From the NCBI GenBank assembly GCA_025331125.1, contig JAOALB010000161.1, positions 52,671 to 116,670 of the forward strand: a DNA stretch of 64,000 bases, in the 5' to 3' direction. The notes under the pieces are model-generated. The model was not told the DNA's origin. It ran no database searches and saw only the letters and a list, made by a program, of their open reading frames with translations. Each line of letters opens with the position of its first letter. The stretch's first letter is position 1. The position numbers and the translations under genes were made by a program. Source of the stretch: Mycogone perniciosa. Taxonomy: Eukaryota; Ascomycota; Sordariomycetes; Hypocreales; Hypocreaceae. This document shows, one piece after another, positions 1 to 13,000 of the stretch.

Positions 1-3000
1 CACCCCAATCTAAATTTCGTTTAGAGTCCGCTGGAGACGGGACATGAACTGTATGAGGGCCGTTCGTGAAAGTTAGATTGGCATGTTTGGATCATGGGCT
101 GTATCTTGATGGGGGGATTCGAAAACAGGGGCAGTTGTAGAAAGAGATAGCTCGTGAGGGAGGCTTGACCACATGATCCTTGGCACATCCCATGAAGGTT
201 ACGAAACTGAAGGAATGTGGATTCGTGCGTCTTCACTAGGAACGGTTTACCGGTATTAGAGGGGCGCTAACGCGGCACCATAACTTGCGGTTTACGGATC
301 AGTTGTTTATCTCCATTCACCACACCAAAGCTAACAAGGGAATTACTAGCAGGAACCAAACGCCCCAAGTAAATTTAGGCTACCCGTCTGTGGTTAATCA
401 TATCGTAATACTTACTATCTGGATCGACTGAATTCAGCTAGCGTTGAAAGGATCTTCAAAATACTCGCCAAGTTCGGATCGTTCTGATTTGGACTCCATC
501 TCAGGGAATGTTTGGAGGACTCGATGAGCGACGAATGTTTGCCTCCTCCACAAGTAAACGGCAAGATCTCTTCCCTTGATCTTCATGCCGCCTATAAATC
601 ATTAATATGAATTTCGGGCCTTCCAGTTCCGATGAAAACAGCAAGCCACCGCTCGGACTCTGGGTTTTCGGACTGTAGACGACACGAAGCGAGCAATAAC
701 AAGGAAAGTTTCTACCATGGCATCTTATTCTTATCGCCGGTAGTCGTGAAAATCCTTTCGTTATTAGTGTCCACAGATGTGTCACCATCATTAAAAAAAG
801 AAAAGTGGAATCTTGCAAAATGCAGTAACGCGTCATCGACAAAAGGCCCTCATATGATTCAGAACTCCGTCTTTTTGCTAGGGACCGAAGTTAAGCACCG
901 CCTTAAAATAGTACTACTACGAAGATGAGCCGTTCAACTTCAGCATGGCCTGCCGGACACTGCAAACATACCTGTACAGAGGAGCAAAGGCTCGGAACGC
1001 CCTGCAAAAGACAAAGAGACACTCCCAGTGAGCACGTTGGCGAATCACACGCTTCCTGCAGAGCTGTACGCTAAGCACCGGTTAAGCGCCAACAGATGTG
1101 GCAAAAAGCATCGAGTGTCTCTTTGCAGGGGTTGAGCAAAATAGGTCAGCCAGCTTTCATATTTCTCGGGGCTGGCTAATGTGAAGAGGAACAGCCGCTT
1201 CAGCTACCTGCGGACAAACCTTGTAGGGCATACTCCACCATCAGCCAACCCCCTGTGTGGCGTTTGGGGCGAACGCAGTTACAAATCAGCACATCAGACC
1301 TCTCGCTATTTCGTACTCCGTACTTTGATCTCTTTGGCTTCTGGGGCGTGTATACACACGCCCCAGCCCTGGAGCGATGGTGGAGAGACCAATCATTAAA
1401 CCCCGTTAGTTCCTAATCATCTGTGTTTATGCCGGGGTTGGAGCGAAGAAGAGGGGTAGGGAATGGTTATTTGCGCAATCAGAAAGTAGGGACCATGGAA
1501 CAAGCCTCCTAATTCGCCTTCTCAATGAGAGTATCGACTGTGAGCACCTGATGGCATGAATTTGGTTTCTATCCCAACTTCTCAGCGTGGGATCCGAGAC
1601 CTCCTTAGCTCGTCACAGTTAGAAGAGGCATCCCAACGGCATTGGGTGGTTGGCTTGAATGAATAGCTTGCGTGAAAGTTATCTGTGAGTGTCAATACAA
1701 CCAAAAACGAAGCATTTGGTGTTAACTAGTCCGGCAACATGCCGCGTCAGTCCGGCCCAAACCATACATGTAGTATACCAGCAACAGAAGTATCACATGT
1801 ACATTGTGGTTGCATGCGAATTATTACATCCTAGTCTTTATGGAATGAACGCACGGTCAGCCGGTTACGAGGAAGGCATGACCATGTTGCGGGTCGTCGT
1901 TCCAACCCACCACACCACTTCGGCTGATGTGCTATCAAGAGCAACCGGTGAATGCAACAAGCTGACACTACTCCGTACCCAGACTCTGGTTTTTTTGAAT
2001 CAAATTGAGTCTCCAGTCTAGTTCTAAATCATGACTCGGCCTTCAGCCCCTTCTTTCGTCGCGTCTTGGCATCAAACTACGGAGTATTCCGTAAACATAA
2101 TGGATTCTCACCTAACTGATCATCCTCCTCTCCCATGTCTGCGAGCCCACCCCCATCGTAGACTATTGTAATCTGGTTGGCCAACTCGCCAGCGTACTGC
2201 ATTGCATGACTCTCTGTATTTTCGTCGTTTACTTTTCTTTCCGATGTTTTTGTATTTCTCATCCCTTGTTCGTGTCCCCGGTCCCCACAGCTCCGTCCCC
2301 CTTGCTGTGTATTGCACGATGTAAATGTCCGCCTGGTACACAGCCTCCAGATCGTCTCGCATGGCTATTCCCTCTTGAGGTACCAGCAGATGCAAAACAA
2401 ACTCCGTAGCCACATCCCAAACGACACCCCTCTCAGCTATCTTGGTTGGGCTATTGGCCCGGACTTCTCCATTGGCTTACTCTCGGTTATTTAGCCTTTG
2501 CTTTCTTGCAGGCTGGCGCGCCGCACGGTTTGTGAGACTTGGTGTGTCACTCTTCAATTTTTTATCCCAGGCCACACAAAGGGAAGGAGGAACTCCTCTT
2601 CTCTCTTTCCAGCACTATTCATTGGTCCGGTGACCAGCATCCCTAGTCTGCCTGCCCACCGATCAAATGTAAAGAGGACACGATCGGGGCAAACCGCATA
2701 TTTTCTTTACGCATCTCACATGCGGTACAGCATTTGGAACCTCGGTTTTGGTTCCATGAGCTACGGCCTGTGTCATTGTGAGTTCACGCACACCAATAGC
2801 AATCTGCTGAGATAAAAGCAGTCAAATGATACCGCATTCCACCGATGCAATGCCAGCATGTAGGAGACCTTGGAGACTAATAAATTTGCTATTGCTGCCC
2901 CTAATTTGCGTATTTCCCAGCGCGCCTACAGCTTGCCACCTGCGAGTCATCCCTATTGTCGCATGCAAGATAAGGCAGGGATTCAATCACCTAGTACTCC

Positions 3001-3882
3001 TTAGAAACGACCAATATCGGAGTAGTAAGAAAGCAAGGGGACCAGGTGGGACATAAGTGGAACAGGTGTGTGGGTAGAGATAGAGGTGGTCCTCTGAAAT
3101 AAATTTGACGTTTACGTTACTTCTTAGCCACATCTCCTGGTGCCATGCCCACTTGTCGGTCTACGTTCGAACCACCATCGCACTGGCGTACACAGCAGTT
3201 CTCCATGCGCAGTAAATTCCGAAATCTCCCGAACTACTTGTGTCTACATTCCTCAGCAGAACCTACGCCTTGAGATGGCAGGGAACCAGGAGTGGTGACC
3301 TTCCACGATCTGCTAGCATTCCCAACACTCCATCGGGATCTCGGTCCGGCCGTTCCATTCCCTATCAGCCCCTTCCACAGAGTCCAGGGAGTGTTATCTC
3401 ACTGGTTGATGGTAATCGGGTTTGATTTATGGGGTCTACCTCTGTACTCAACCTGCCTCCCCAATCATTTGCTGTCTATCCTATACAAGTTGACTGTCGA
3501 CAGCCACGCGTGGCCCTCCTCATTTCAGATACTGTAAGGAGTAGTCGCTCGCCGTGTTTGGAGCTTGCCTTTAGAGCATCTTTTCAGACCTGTTTCTTAC
3601 AAGGCAGAGGTAGTTCGTCAGGATTTTGCATCCACACAAGTATTTGAACACCAACCAAAATCAGTCTGGTTTTTAAACAATGAGTGTGCCAAGTCAGTAT
3701 AGGGCGGACCGCAATACATATCAAAGGTATATTTTCTTCTTTTATTTGTAGTTCAAGAGTTGTCTCTCTGTCAAGTATCCCAGTAGTGAATCCCTTCCTC
3801 CATATCCACCACCTCGTTGCTCCCCGCATTGCCCATTTCTACCACTGAGTCCTCAGCATCAGATACCATTCATGTATTCCGC
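1..3882. other. Gene-poor stretch with no confident coding region
   Basis: Only short unrelated reading frames are seen on both strands. A minus-strand pair of open stretches at about 2413-2077 has protein-like composition but needs a frame change and matches no family I recognise, so I do not call it. A perfect hairpin lies at 1341-1366 (11-bp arms, 4-nt loop). A loose inverted repeat pairs about 1000-1028 with 1108-1132, built around the words CCTGCAAA and GAGACACTC. A near-perfect copy of the dispersed TACGGAGTACTCCGTA palindrome sits at 2078-2093 with one mismatch. Confidence 0.5.
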
Positions 3883-5719
3883 TCAGTTGCCTCTGGCATC
3901 TGAGGTAACATCCTCCTGCTCTTCCTGGGTATCCACGACAGTCGCCTCGGGGGCATCCAAATCGATGTCATTTTCAGGGGCAACCGAAAACGTTTGAGAT
4001 TTGTCTTCCCACCTCAGCGATCTATTCAGGCTCGCGATTCTGCACCCAAGCCACAGGATTCTCTCTTTTCGTACCTCCATCATCGAGCCCTGCTCAAAGT
4101 ACTTCTCATCCTCATCCACTGTCTCAAAGGAGAACCAGTCATTGGGGAAATAATCTTCCGTGTAAATGAGACCCCGCATTGCATAATCCTCCGGCAATGG
4201 CCGTGGAATATCGTTCTTTGGTGCCCCTGGGAATTCTTCGCTGCTGATACGAAGCTCAGATTTGCAAGATTGCTTCAGATAATTTAGCATCATGGCCGTT
4301 AATTTCCATGGAAAGTCCCGCTCAATATAGGACATGGCAACAGGGAATCGTGACATGTGGCGCAAGAAGACCAATTGTGTATGAAGATAAGGGAGGATAT
4401 TCATGTCTCCCCATCGATGTGTAATAATTTCGTATGTACGAACGACAAAGGAAAGCGTTTGCAAAAAGGTCTCTCCAGGCGTCAATTTCGGTGTAGAACC
4501 CCCCTCTTTGGCAGTGCTGGACTTGTCAACCTTTTCAGACTTGTCAGACTCCTCAGGTCGCTTTGACGTAATTGCATGCTTGAGAGCATTGGACTCATCC
4601 CCATAGCCTAGGAGAGAACATCCGAGGGAGATTCCAATAAAATATCTATTTCGATGGTTAGCAAATTGAGGTGAGAACATTACGGGTTTTTTTCAGTGCG
4701 GTGACTTACCCTGGTTCCAGCCAACCTTTGGTTATTCTAGCAATATGTCCATCCAACAGTTCAAAGAATTGGTTCATTGAAGGCTCTAGCTGGTCCTGAC
4801 CTTTGCCAGAGAAAAGGATTGCATGAACACGAACGAAAGCCGCATCAATAGGCTCCAGACGCGGCGATGTTGAGCTCAAAACCGGGTCAAATAGAGTCAT
4901 TATACTCTCACGTGCGCTCAGAAAGGGAATTGGCACGCACAGCGACTTTGTGTAGTAGTAAACCTGTTGCAAGGCGTTCGGCCGGGCGAGAATCGCCAGG
5001 TGATGATAGAGGCGGCCCGTTGTTGGTGATTTATCTGAAGCTTTGCTATACCAATACCTCGAAACGGACGTCCAGGCCTCTCTGTCCCGAATGTCGTAGT
5101 CTTCAATTGCCATGCGGTACCTTCCCAGATCGCCAAGGCATTCTATCCACGTATCTTCAAAGGCAGGCACCGTCTCGTAGAGAAGAGCCATCATGCTGTA
5201 GGCAATGTAGATAAACGTGAGCATAGGCTCCAAAGAAAAGGGTAATTTGTGCCTCAAAAGCTCCAGAAATGAATGGATTCCGTGTCGCCACATCCTCGCT
5301 GGCATTGCATATTTCGTGGCTAGACGGCGAAGGGCTGGACTCGCGGATGGATGTTGACTGGCCAAGAAAAAGTCGTGATGTTCGTGCAGTAGGGTGCGGT
5401 GCAAGGCTATCAGTGCTTGCCACTGTTCGTTGCTTAGTTGTCGCAGGGTATCCTTGTTGGATGATTGGATATTGTCAACTTCTATGCATTTGCTTTCTAC
5501 CATGACAAGACCAGCATAGATGCCCTTGACCTCGGCAACAAGCTGCTCCGGAGAAACTGGCCTCGTCTCTGGTTGAAGAATCATTTGCAACACCGTTGGG
5601 GTCGACTCCTCTGTTGACTGGTCTTGGGAGGGGTCTTGATGCGGCTGCGATTGGGACTGTTGAAATTGGGACGGGAGTTGGGATTGCCAGCCCTGTCTTT
5701 CCTGGGGCGAGCGCTTCAT
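3883..5719 (-). CDS. EST1/SMG-type DNA/RNA-binding domain protein
   Basis: Two exons, 5719-4710 and 4645-3883, are joined by a 64-nt GTAAGT...ATAG intron. They give 590 residues from the ATG at 5719, and exon lengths sum to a multiple of three. The central part has the look of the EST1 DNA/RNA-binding (14-3-3-like TPR) domain: the stretch containing DIRDREAW, YSKASDKSPTTGRLYHHLA and FLSARESIMTLFDPV is the family's core helical repeat region. Family members (Est1, SMG5/6/7) act in telomerase recruitment or nonsense-mediated decay; the fungal relatives of this type are uncharacterised. The N-terminus is Gln/Ser/Pro-rich and the C-terminus acidic. The same frame stays open upstream to a CTAG at 5831, so the ATG at 5719 may not be the original start. 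The C2H2 piece at 5817-6074 probably belongs to this gene. Sure of the family, unsure of the 5' end. Confidence 0.85.
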
Positions 5720-5816
5720 ACGTGAGGAACGAACAGGCCCGGACCTCTTTCGCGATCTCTTCGCCTGTTTGTGGTGGTCGCCAGGGCCAGAAGTTGGATT
5801 CCTGAGGGCCCGGTGG

Positions 5817-6074
5817 TCAATTCGACGAAACTAGGGTGCATGTAGGGGAGAAGGCAACGCACTGAGGTTTGGGAGGGTTTATTCTCATCCTCTCAAAGGC
5901 CGCTTTGATGTCTGCTTCATCCTCAAGATCCGAGTGGTTGCCGGCATCGTTCTGGACGTGACTTTTGAACCCATTGATGGTTGGTGGCCGGACATCGGCA
6001 TGACAAAGCGGACAGTTCAGCTGCCGCGAACTACTCCCGAGATGGTCCATATCTGATTTGCCTGGTGGAGGCAT
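5817..6074 (-). CDS. C2H2 zinc-finger leader, probable 5' part of the EST1-like gene
   Basis: An 85-codon frame starts at the ATG at 6074 and contains one finger-like motif: C-x2-C (LNCPLCHADV) followed about 17 residues later by H-x6-H in FKSHVQNDAGNH. It ends at a TGA just where the EST1 frame becomes open. From memory, some Eurotiales EST1-type proteins carry such an N-terminal finger, followed by a long basic Ser/Pro linker. Here the link is not obvious: the acceptor-like CCCTAG ending at 5831 has no canonical donor at a normal intron distance, and the only nearby GT (GTGCGT) would make a 32-nt intron. So this is either a first exon joined by an unusual intron, a frameshifted 5' end, or a separate small gene. 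Confidence 0.5.
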   Translation of the reverse strand: MPPPGKSDMDHLGSSSRQLNCPLCHADVRPPTINGFKSHVQNDAGNHSDLEDEADIKAAFERMRINPPKPQCVAFSPTCTLVSSN

Positions 6075-7721
6075 TTTGACAATGGTATGGCAGTATCAGC
6101 TCGGAGGGGACGTGAGACGCGTGCGGGAGGTCAGATTAACGAAAGGCGAATAGCAGCAATCGCCAGCTGCAATTCGTACGCTATGTATGCTGGTGGTGTG
6201 TATTTCTGTGCGCTGCTTTCTATAGGGACTCGAAAAGGTTTCCTCCCGTTCTCCCAAGAGCGACCTCCCGTATTTATCGAAGTTAAGGTGGTTCGCGGCC
6301 ACAACGAGAAGGCAACCAAGTCATGCAGGAAGAATGAGGCGACACAATGCCACACCATCCGACCAGGTCGCCAAGCTTGCCTGGCAAGAAGACCCCGAAC
6401 AGCAAATTTTGCCTATTTTCTCATTGAAATTAGAGTGTTTACCTCTATGAATCCAATGCGCAATATTAGTTAATAAGAACACTTTGATACTAAAACATCA
6501 CGTCTAGTATTGGCTTTGGGTTTGGTTGTGACCTGTGCTTTCTACTTCGTAGACCGGATAATACCTACCATTGGGGTTAGGTGGGAGAAAAAGCAACAAC
6601 AAACATTATCAGTGGCTGACCAAATCCAGGTGCTACTGAGACCCTCCGTGGAGAGGCTGGTGCCTAATAACTTTCTAGCCTCCACACATTACGTAGCTGG
6701 ATCAAGGTCCCACATCACATCGACGCATGTCAGTAGACCCAATAACTTCGCGTACATTTGGAGGGCTGAGCAAGGAGGGGGTTCTTATCGTTGAGTGCTC
6801 GGTGAGGAATTTCTTCCTTGCCTCCGTACGTACAGGTTACAAGCACGGATACTTTCCCGAGCAGGGCAACAGTGGTGTCTATTAGTAAAGAAATCCATGA
6901 TTGGCTGAGTGTACAGTGGTTGAAACAAGGATATCGGTACTACTGCCTGCATGAAAGTCAGTACTGTATACCTTGATGTTCTCTTATTACCTAGCCTACG
7001 GTGCCCCCAGGGCCCACACACCCGGCCCACGAGACCAGCATTAAGAGTGTCCGCCTCAACAATTATGACGTGGCTTATGAGATTCCACAAGACGTGGAAG
7101 CAAACAGGTAGGCTTGCAGCGAGTAGAGCTACCAATGAACATAAATATTTTGAAAATGGAGTGTGGTAGATGCGTAGTATGGCAGTTATGGAACAGTGGC
7201 ATAATATAGTGTCCGGTTTGATGTCTGGTAACCCTTCTCGAGCGCGCCTGACCAGCTGTTAGATGTCTATTATTACTTGGGGGGTCCGAAAGTCAACCAA
7301 TTTCAGACCCGCAATTTAACCACAGGACTGTACCGCCGTAGCCTACCCAAGTTGAACCTACCGGCCGCAAGTCTCGTACAATAACGAATTCTGATATGTA
7401 CCGCAATCGTGGACCAGCATAATTGGCGGCCACTCAAAACACCCTGCTTTGCTCCGTAGTGGGTTCAGGCTTTGCTGAGTGTCTGTTGTGACTGGCCTGC
7501 CCTCAGCCGATTCTAGGACGAAGGACTCCTATTCTGTCTCTCCCTAGTATTTAGTAGCTACAAATATGATGATCGATCGAACCAGAGGAGTCGAGCTCAC
7601 AAGGAAATCAATTCATAAGACAGATGCATTTGTTAGCGCTGTTGCAAATCCTCTCAGCTCTTCCAGAAGCCACCTTTATCTCTTCCGTGTCCCATTGAGG
7701 ATAACCTACAACCAATCGAAT
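6075..7721. other. Intergenic, nothing recognised
   Basis: Short frames only, none with family resemblance or coherent splice signals. The first several hundred bases are presumably the promoter of the minus-strand EST1-like gene; no discrete element can be singled out. Confidence 0.4.
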
Positions 7722-8198
7722 TTACGCCTTCCCGAAGGCAAATGAGCCCTTCATAAAAGCTAGTGCCCCAATAAACTTGTACTCGATCTTGAAGGTTCTG
7801 TCTCCGAGCTCCACCACCCCCATCACTTTCAGTACTACCAACGAGAAGCCGAGTCTAATGACAAGCCGTTGCCCTTTAGCCTTGATGGCAAAGTGAATCG
7901 TCAGGAAAGATAGAGGAATTTTGAACTTCAGATGTTTCGGTGTCGCGCCGTGTGCAATTTGTGTCGCAGGTTTGGGCAGCTCGAGTTTGCGTACTTTGGA
8001 ATGCATCAACGCCCGTAACACATTTACGAATGAGGACACCAAAATGATTCCGAAAGTAAGTTTTGCCAAGGTGTCGTACCAGTTCTTGTCGTTAAAATGA
8101 AATAGAATCGAAGAAGCTGCAGGAATGTGAAGGTCCGTCCAGGATCCTGCAAGCGATTGAAGATGTTGAACATAGCGCGTATCAAACATTCTGTTCAT
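7722..8198 (-). CDS. Hypothetical protein, 158 aa
   Basis: An uninterrupted frame begins at an ATG at 8198. I do not recognise it. The middle carries one strongly hydrophobic segment (LTFGIILVSSFVNVLRALM, residues about 47-65) and the second half is basic and hydrophobic with beta-like alternation (FKIPLSFLTIHFAIKAKGQR; LGFSLVVLKVMGVVELGD). It could be a small membrane-associated protein or a gene remnant. There are no neighbours in the same direction within 1.5 kb. Confidence rests only on length and composition. Confidence 0.35.
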   Translation of the reverse strand: MNRMFDTRYVQHLQSLAGSWTDLHIPAASSILFHFNDKNWYDTLAKLTFGIILVSSFVNVLRALMHSKVRKLELPKPATQIAHGATPKHLKFKIPLSFLTIHFAIKAKGQRLVIRLGFSLVVLKVMGVVELGDRTFKIEYKFIGALAFMKGSFAFGKA

Positions 8199-10002
8199 GG
8201 AGAGACTAGAACGCTTTTGCTATCTAAAGTTCATTGCTTAAAATCCACGAGAATTTTTCAAAGGCAGGCAAGCACATCAGAGGCGGGATTGTCTTTTTTG
8301 TCTGTCTTTTGAACACATCCCGCATTGCTTTTTTGAGGGCCTGGACGGCAAGCCACCATACTGTATCCATCCTCTCTAACTTAAGCGAATTGCCTTATAG
8401 GAGGAGATCGGCCGATGGTAGTTTAGGTTTGGGAATGAAAATGTCAACTAATCGAAGTCCGTGGCGCCCAACAGGCCTTGTTTCTGCTGGAACAGGGACT
8501 CCATCACAAACAAGTCTTTGATCCGACAGCAGAGAGAATAATTTACCATATGGACGCCAACACAATGTGGCACATTGCATTTGGATAGTAGCATCCAAAC
8601 CCTGTATCAAGCAGGACTACATACAGATTGATGTCTCATCTGTTTCATTTCCACAATAAGTGGGTAGCTGCGCTGCTACGCAGCTATCCAGGTACACGAA
8701 ATGGTTCCGAGTTGATCACATTGCCATTACTGCGTAGTGGCTCGTTGGCTTGATACCGTATATATGTAACATCAGGACTGTTCACAGGGGCTACCTCTAG
8801 GAGAAGCCGAAGACTTTCCAAATCGAAGCTCTCGGCCGCAACAGCAACAATCGATTTCAGGGGGAAACCCTGGAGGGTGTGATTTACTGGAATGTTTTGT
8901 AAGAAAAGCAGAAGGGGGAATCCACACTGAGTCACGAAGGACTGCAATGCGAGTCTCTTCAAGTCCTGTAGCTAGCATGGTAATACGGAGTAGTGTGATC
9001 TCTACAAAAACCGCGGAATGATGGCTCTTTGACTTGTGACTCAGTGGGGGTTCATGCGACCTGATGATGAGGAAGAGTGGATGGCTTTTGCATATTTTAA
9101 TCTGCATTGGGTACCGATGTAGTCAAGCCCAGACAAACAGACTTGTACTGCTCAAGATTTGTCTCGATTTTATCAAGGAGCAAATTATAGGTGTTGGCAA
9201 ATTTTGGTTGGTTGAATTGACAGGGATTAAGAAAGTGGCTGGTTAACGAGAATGTCGGCCAGACTCGGTTAGGCGGTGAGAGAGCTGGAGGTGGCAACAC
9301 ACAGAGGAGAATTAGAATGTACTCCGTACCCCGGGAGAAAATACTTGGCCCAGTCAGCATGCGCTATGGATCAAACTGGAGTTGACATCCCTTGGACGGT
9401 GTAGGATCCCGGTCACTAGGGTGTGGCTATACAAGACGAGCTCACGGCTATGTATGTATACCCCTCAGAGCCCTGTCACTGCATGTAGATAGACGTACTC
9501 CGAACAGATTGCCAAGCCATAGTCACCCTTGTCTATAGCCCCTGCTCGCTACCTTGCCCTGGACCACGAAAATAGTTTAGAACCCCAAGGCTCCAAGGTT
9601 CGGGCCAGGATGTAATACCTTCTTGGCGGGGAAAACCTGAGCGCTAGCAGTTAAATCATAGTGAGGTCTGCTAAGTGGTTTGGCTGAGGCCCCTAGAGTT
9701 TCTAAATTTTCTACATGAGTATCCAGACGGTTGTGCATCACTATATACCTGAGTAGTACCTTGATTTCAGAACCTGGAAGCACTATTGCCAGGTCCCACG
9801 TAAGTAATTGCAGATACCTGACTGATGCTGATAAACCGGTCCTTACATATCAACAGAAGTGTTTTATTTGGCTTCTGAAAGCCCCACCAACGGGCAAACC
9901 CTCTTTGGACTCGCTACTTTCTCTCGATAACGGCCTTCAAGGCCTTCCGCATTAATCTGACCACGACTGTGCAAGCTCCGAAAAACCATTAATGCTTCCA
10001 TC
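8199..10002. other. Intergenic, with a possible relic of a dispersed element
   Basis: No coding model is convincing. At about 9196-9236 the sequence resembles the flank of the minisatellite element at 14.3 kb: both have a TTTGG core, then TTGACAGGG or TTAACAGGG, then AAG-rich sequence. It may be a third, array-less copy. The last few hundred bases should hold the promoter of the GDE1-type gene. No discrete site is evident. Confidence 0.35.
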
Positions 10003-13000
10003 ATGAAGTTTGGCTTGCATCTCCATCATCACCAGTTGGCGAAGTGGGCCAATCACTACGTTGACTATAATGGCCTGCGACAGAAGATCAGGGCCGAATC
10101 GGAACAGCAAAACAAGGCAGACTTTGCAGGTTGGTAAGCGCACTTCCACGATCTATCACCTTCTAATCAGGCTCCAGAGGTTTTTGAATACCTCAGTGAA
10201 AATCTCAGAAGACTTGAGGCATTTCGTCGGAAAAAGTACGAGTCACTTGTTCGCCGTGAGACCGAACTATGTGCGAGATTTGCCTTGCCTTCGGCGCCTG
10301 TCACTTTGCCCAACATAGACCTCGTGGAAGTGCACGAACTTGCCTTTGTTCTCTTTGTCTATGAGGATCTCCTGCTTGAACTGAAAGAGATTCAATGGTT
10401 TGACAGAGTTAATGAGACCGCGATAACAAAAATCTTTAACAAGATCGCGAATGACGACCAAGAAACTTCCAATGATTATCATCGTCTCCATTCTCAATGG
10501 CTTGCGGTGCAACAGAATCTCGAGAAGCCCCGAGTTTGGGCCCACAAGCGAATCTCCAAGTTGATAGCTGATATCCGTCGGGTGCGTGATGTGCCGCAAC
10601 TTGGTGCACGATCGTTGTACTTGGGCGGTTTGTCCAGCGATACATGGCCCCTTGCATTTACCCAGGATGACTTGTATCGCGTGCTCAAGAACGACGATTG
10701 TCATGCTGCACAGAAAATCCTTCTCGCATTTGGCGACCTGATGGCTGAGCGAGGTCATGATTCCGGCACGCTACTCTACGATATGTTTATTCTTGCGGGC
10801 ATCTTTGAATCCAATAACACTGCGATTCTTATCCTTGACGCCTTGCTCAATGAAAATGCCGCTATAAACACGAATCAAATGTCCCTCTTTCTAAGAATAT
10901 GCGGCCATAAAATGCAAAAGGAGCCCCATCAATCGCAACATTTGTCTGGAGAGCATCGCCAAAATGTCACATTTGACGACCTGTTGAGCAAATTGCTGAA
11001 TGACTGTGACTCCGCTACCAGTTTTCTTCTTGGTGAGAAGGACAGTCAAGGATGTCTTCCGCTGCACTATGCGGCGCAGTACGGCTTGACAAACTTTTGC
11101 AGAGCCTTGGTATTTTGTGCGTTCGGTTCAGAGAGTCAATCTGTTGTTGCTGAGGCTTTATTTTCAATGGATCACGAGGGAAATACACCAATCCACTACG
11201 CTGTCCTCTCCGGCCACACGCCTGTGCTCACCGTCCTACTCCAAGGATTGTTTCTTATCCAGAAGAATAAGCAGACAATGTCCAACATCAAAAACCTCCT
11301 CGGGGACCTTCTTCTTTTGTCTCTAAGAGCCAAGGAAGATGAGATGGTCGAGGTTCTCCTAGGAAACGGACCTGATCTCAACTACAGATCAGTCCGTGGC
11401 GAGACTGCTCTTTATTGCGCTGCTCAAGCGGGCAACTTGGGCCTAGTTCGACTCCTTCTCAAGCATATGCTCCAACACGGACTCGGCGTAGATCTTGCTG
11501 AAAAGACTACAGGATGGACACCACTCATGGTTGCATGTGCGAATGGTCACCAAGAGGTTGTACGCTGCCTCTTGGAAGCCGGTGCCGAGCCTGGGAGTCG
11601 CGATATTTTAGGCTGGACCCCTCAGGAACATGCTACATTTCGAGGTCACCTTGCCATCGCAGAGCTTTTCCCCTCAACTTCACCGGGAAATCCACATGAG
11701 GGGCCTGCACGTTCCTGTAGAATTGCCCACAAGAGCCCGCCGCCTATCCTTCGCGCGACGGGAGAGAGATTGGTCGTTATCAATCTTGGAAGTACCCAAG
11801 GAGGTCACGAACGAGCTGCATTCGAGCTCTCTCATTTCGATCGTGGAAGCAATCATGGGCTCGGTGCAACAACTCCGTTAATATTAGAGATTTCTGCTCC
11901 AGGAGCAGACGCCAGAGCAAAAACGGTGCAGCTACCGATATTGGAGGATCAGATTAACCAACCTTTCATCTTTCAGGCCAAAGAGAATGCGCCTCTGAAA
12001 ATAGTTGTCAGACTCTATCGCCGTGAATCCGCCGACTCGCTGCTTTTAAGCAGTGGAATGGCTATCCTGAACCACGAAAAGGTGCACTTTGGAGACAAGC
12101 GCGAGAGCATGATTCGGGAGGTTACGGTCTTTATGATGGACAAAGATACCATGGACTTGGCGGGTGCTGTTTTGCTTAGTTATGTTGTTGCAACACCATT
12201 CGCAGGTCTTCAGCAACCAAATACGGAAAACTACCACAGGCGTGTGGGGGACCCAGTACGACTTGTTGGCCACAGAGGTATACTTCTCCTCGTTTGCCGT
12301 CATTGATCTCATATACTAACTTAAAACAACTACAGGTTCGGGACAGAATACCGCGAGTCGATCATTTCTTCAACTCGGGGAGAACACGGCCATGGTATGC
12401 CATCGCGTCCGTAACCACTCTATGCTCAAATATTGACGTACCACAGTCATTCCTGTCTGCTGCCAAGTTAGGAGCGTCATTTATTGAGGTTAGATAACTA
12501 CCTACTCACCCTAACCGACTTTAATTGCTAACAGTCTATAGTTTGGTATTAAATTCTCCCTTCCAAGAAACCGGCCAAGCCTAATGAGCCTGTAGACTTG
12601 CAGATTACTCGAGATCTCGAGGCCGTGATATTCCACGACTTCTCACTCAGTGAATCTGGAACAGATATACCCATCCATGACCTTACCCTGGCTCAGTATA
12701 AGCATGCGAGTGACTTGCAAGAATCACGAAGCATGGCCCCAGTCAGCCTGAGCACAGGGAGTGGAGCCTTACTCGATCCACCACGAAGACGACGTGCCTG
12801 GTCGACTGGTGATGAATCTCAATCGCGGGCCGTGCAGTTGCGCGACAGGTTGCGCTACACCGTGGACTTCCAAAATAAAGGCTTCAAGCCTAATACCCGA
12901 GGAGATTTCATACAGGATTCTTTAACCACACTAGAGGAACTCCTCGTGGATTTGCCCCAAGAAATTGGTTTCAACATTGAGATGAGTACGTTCTTGATAT

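Noticed and set aside
2077..2413. Minus-strand exon-like pair
   Set aside because: Protein-like composition, but a frame change with no splice signals and no recognisable family.
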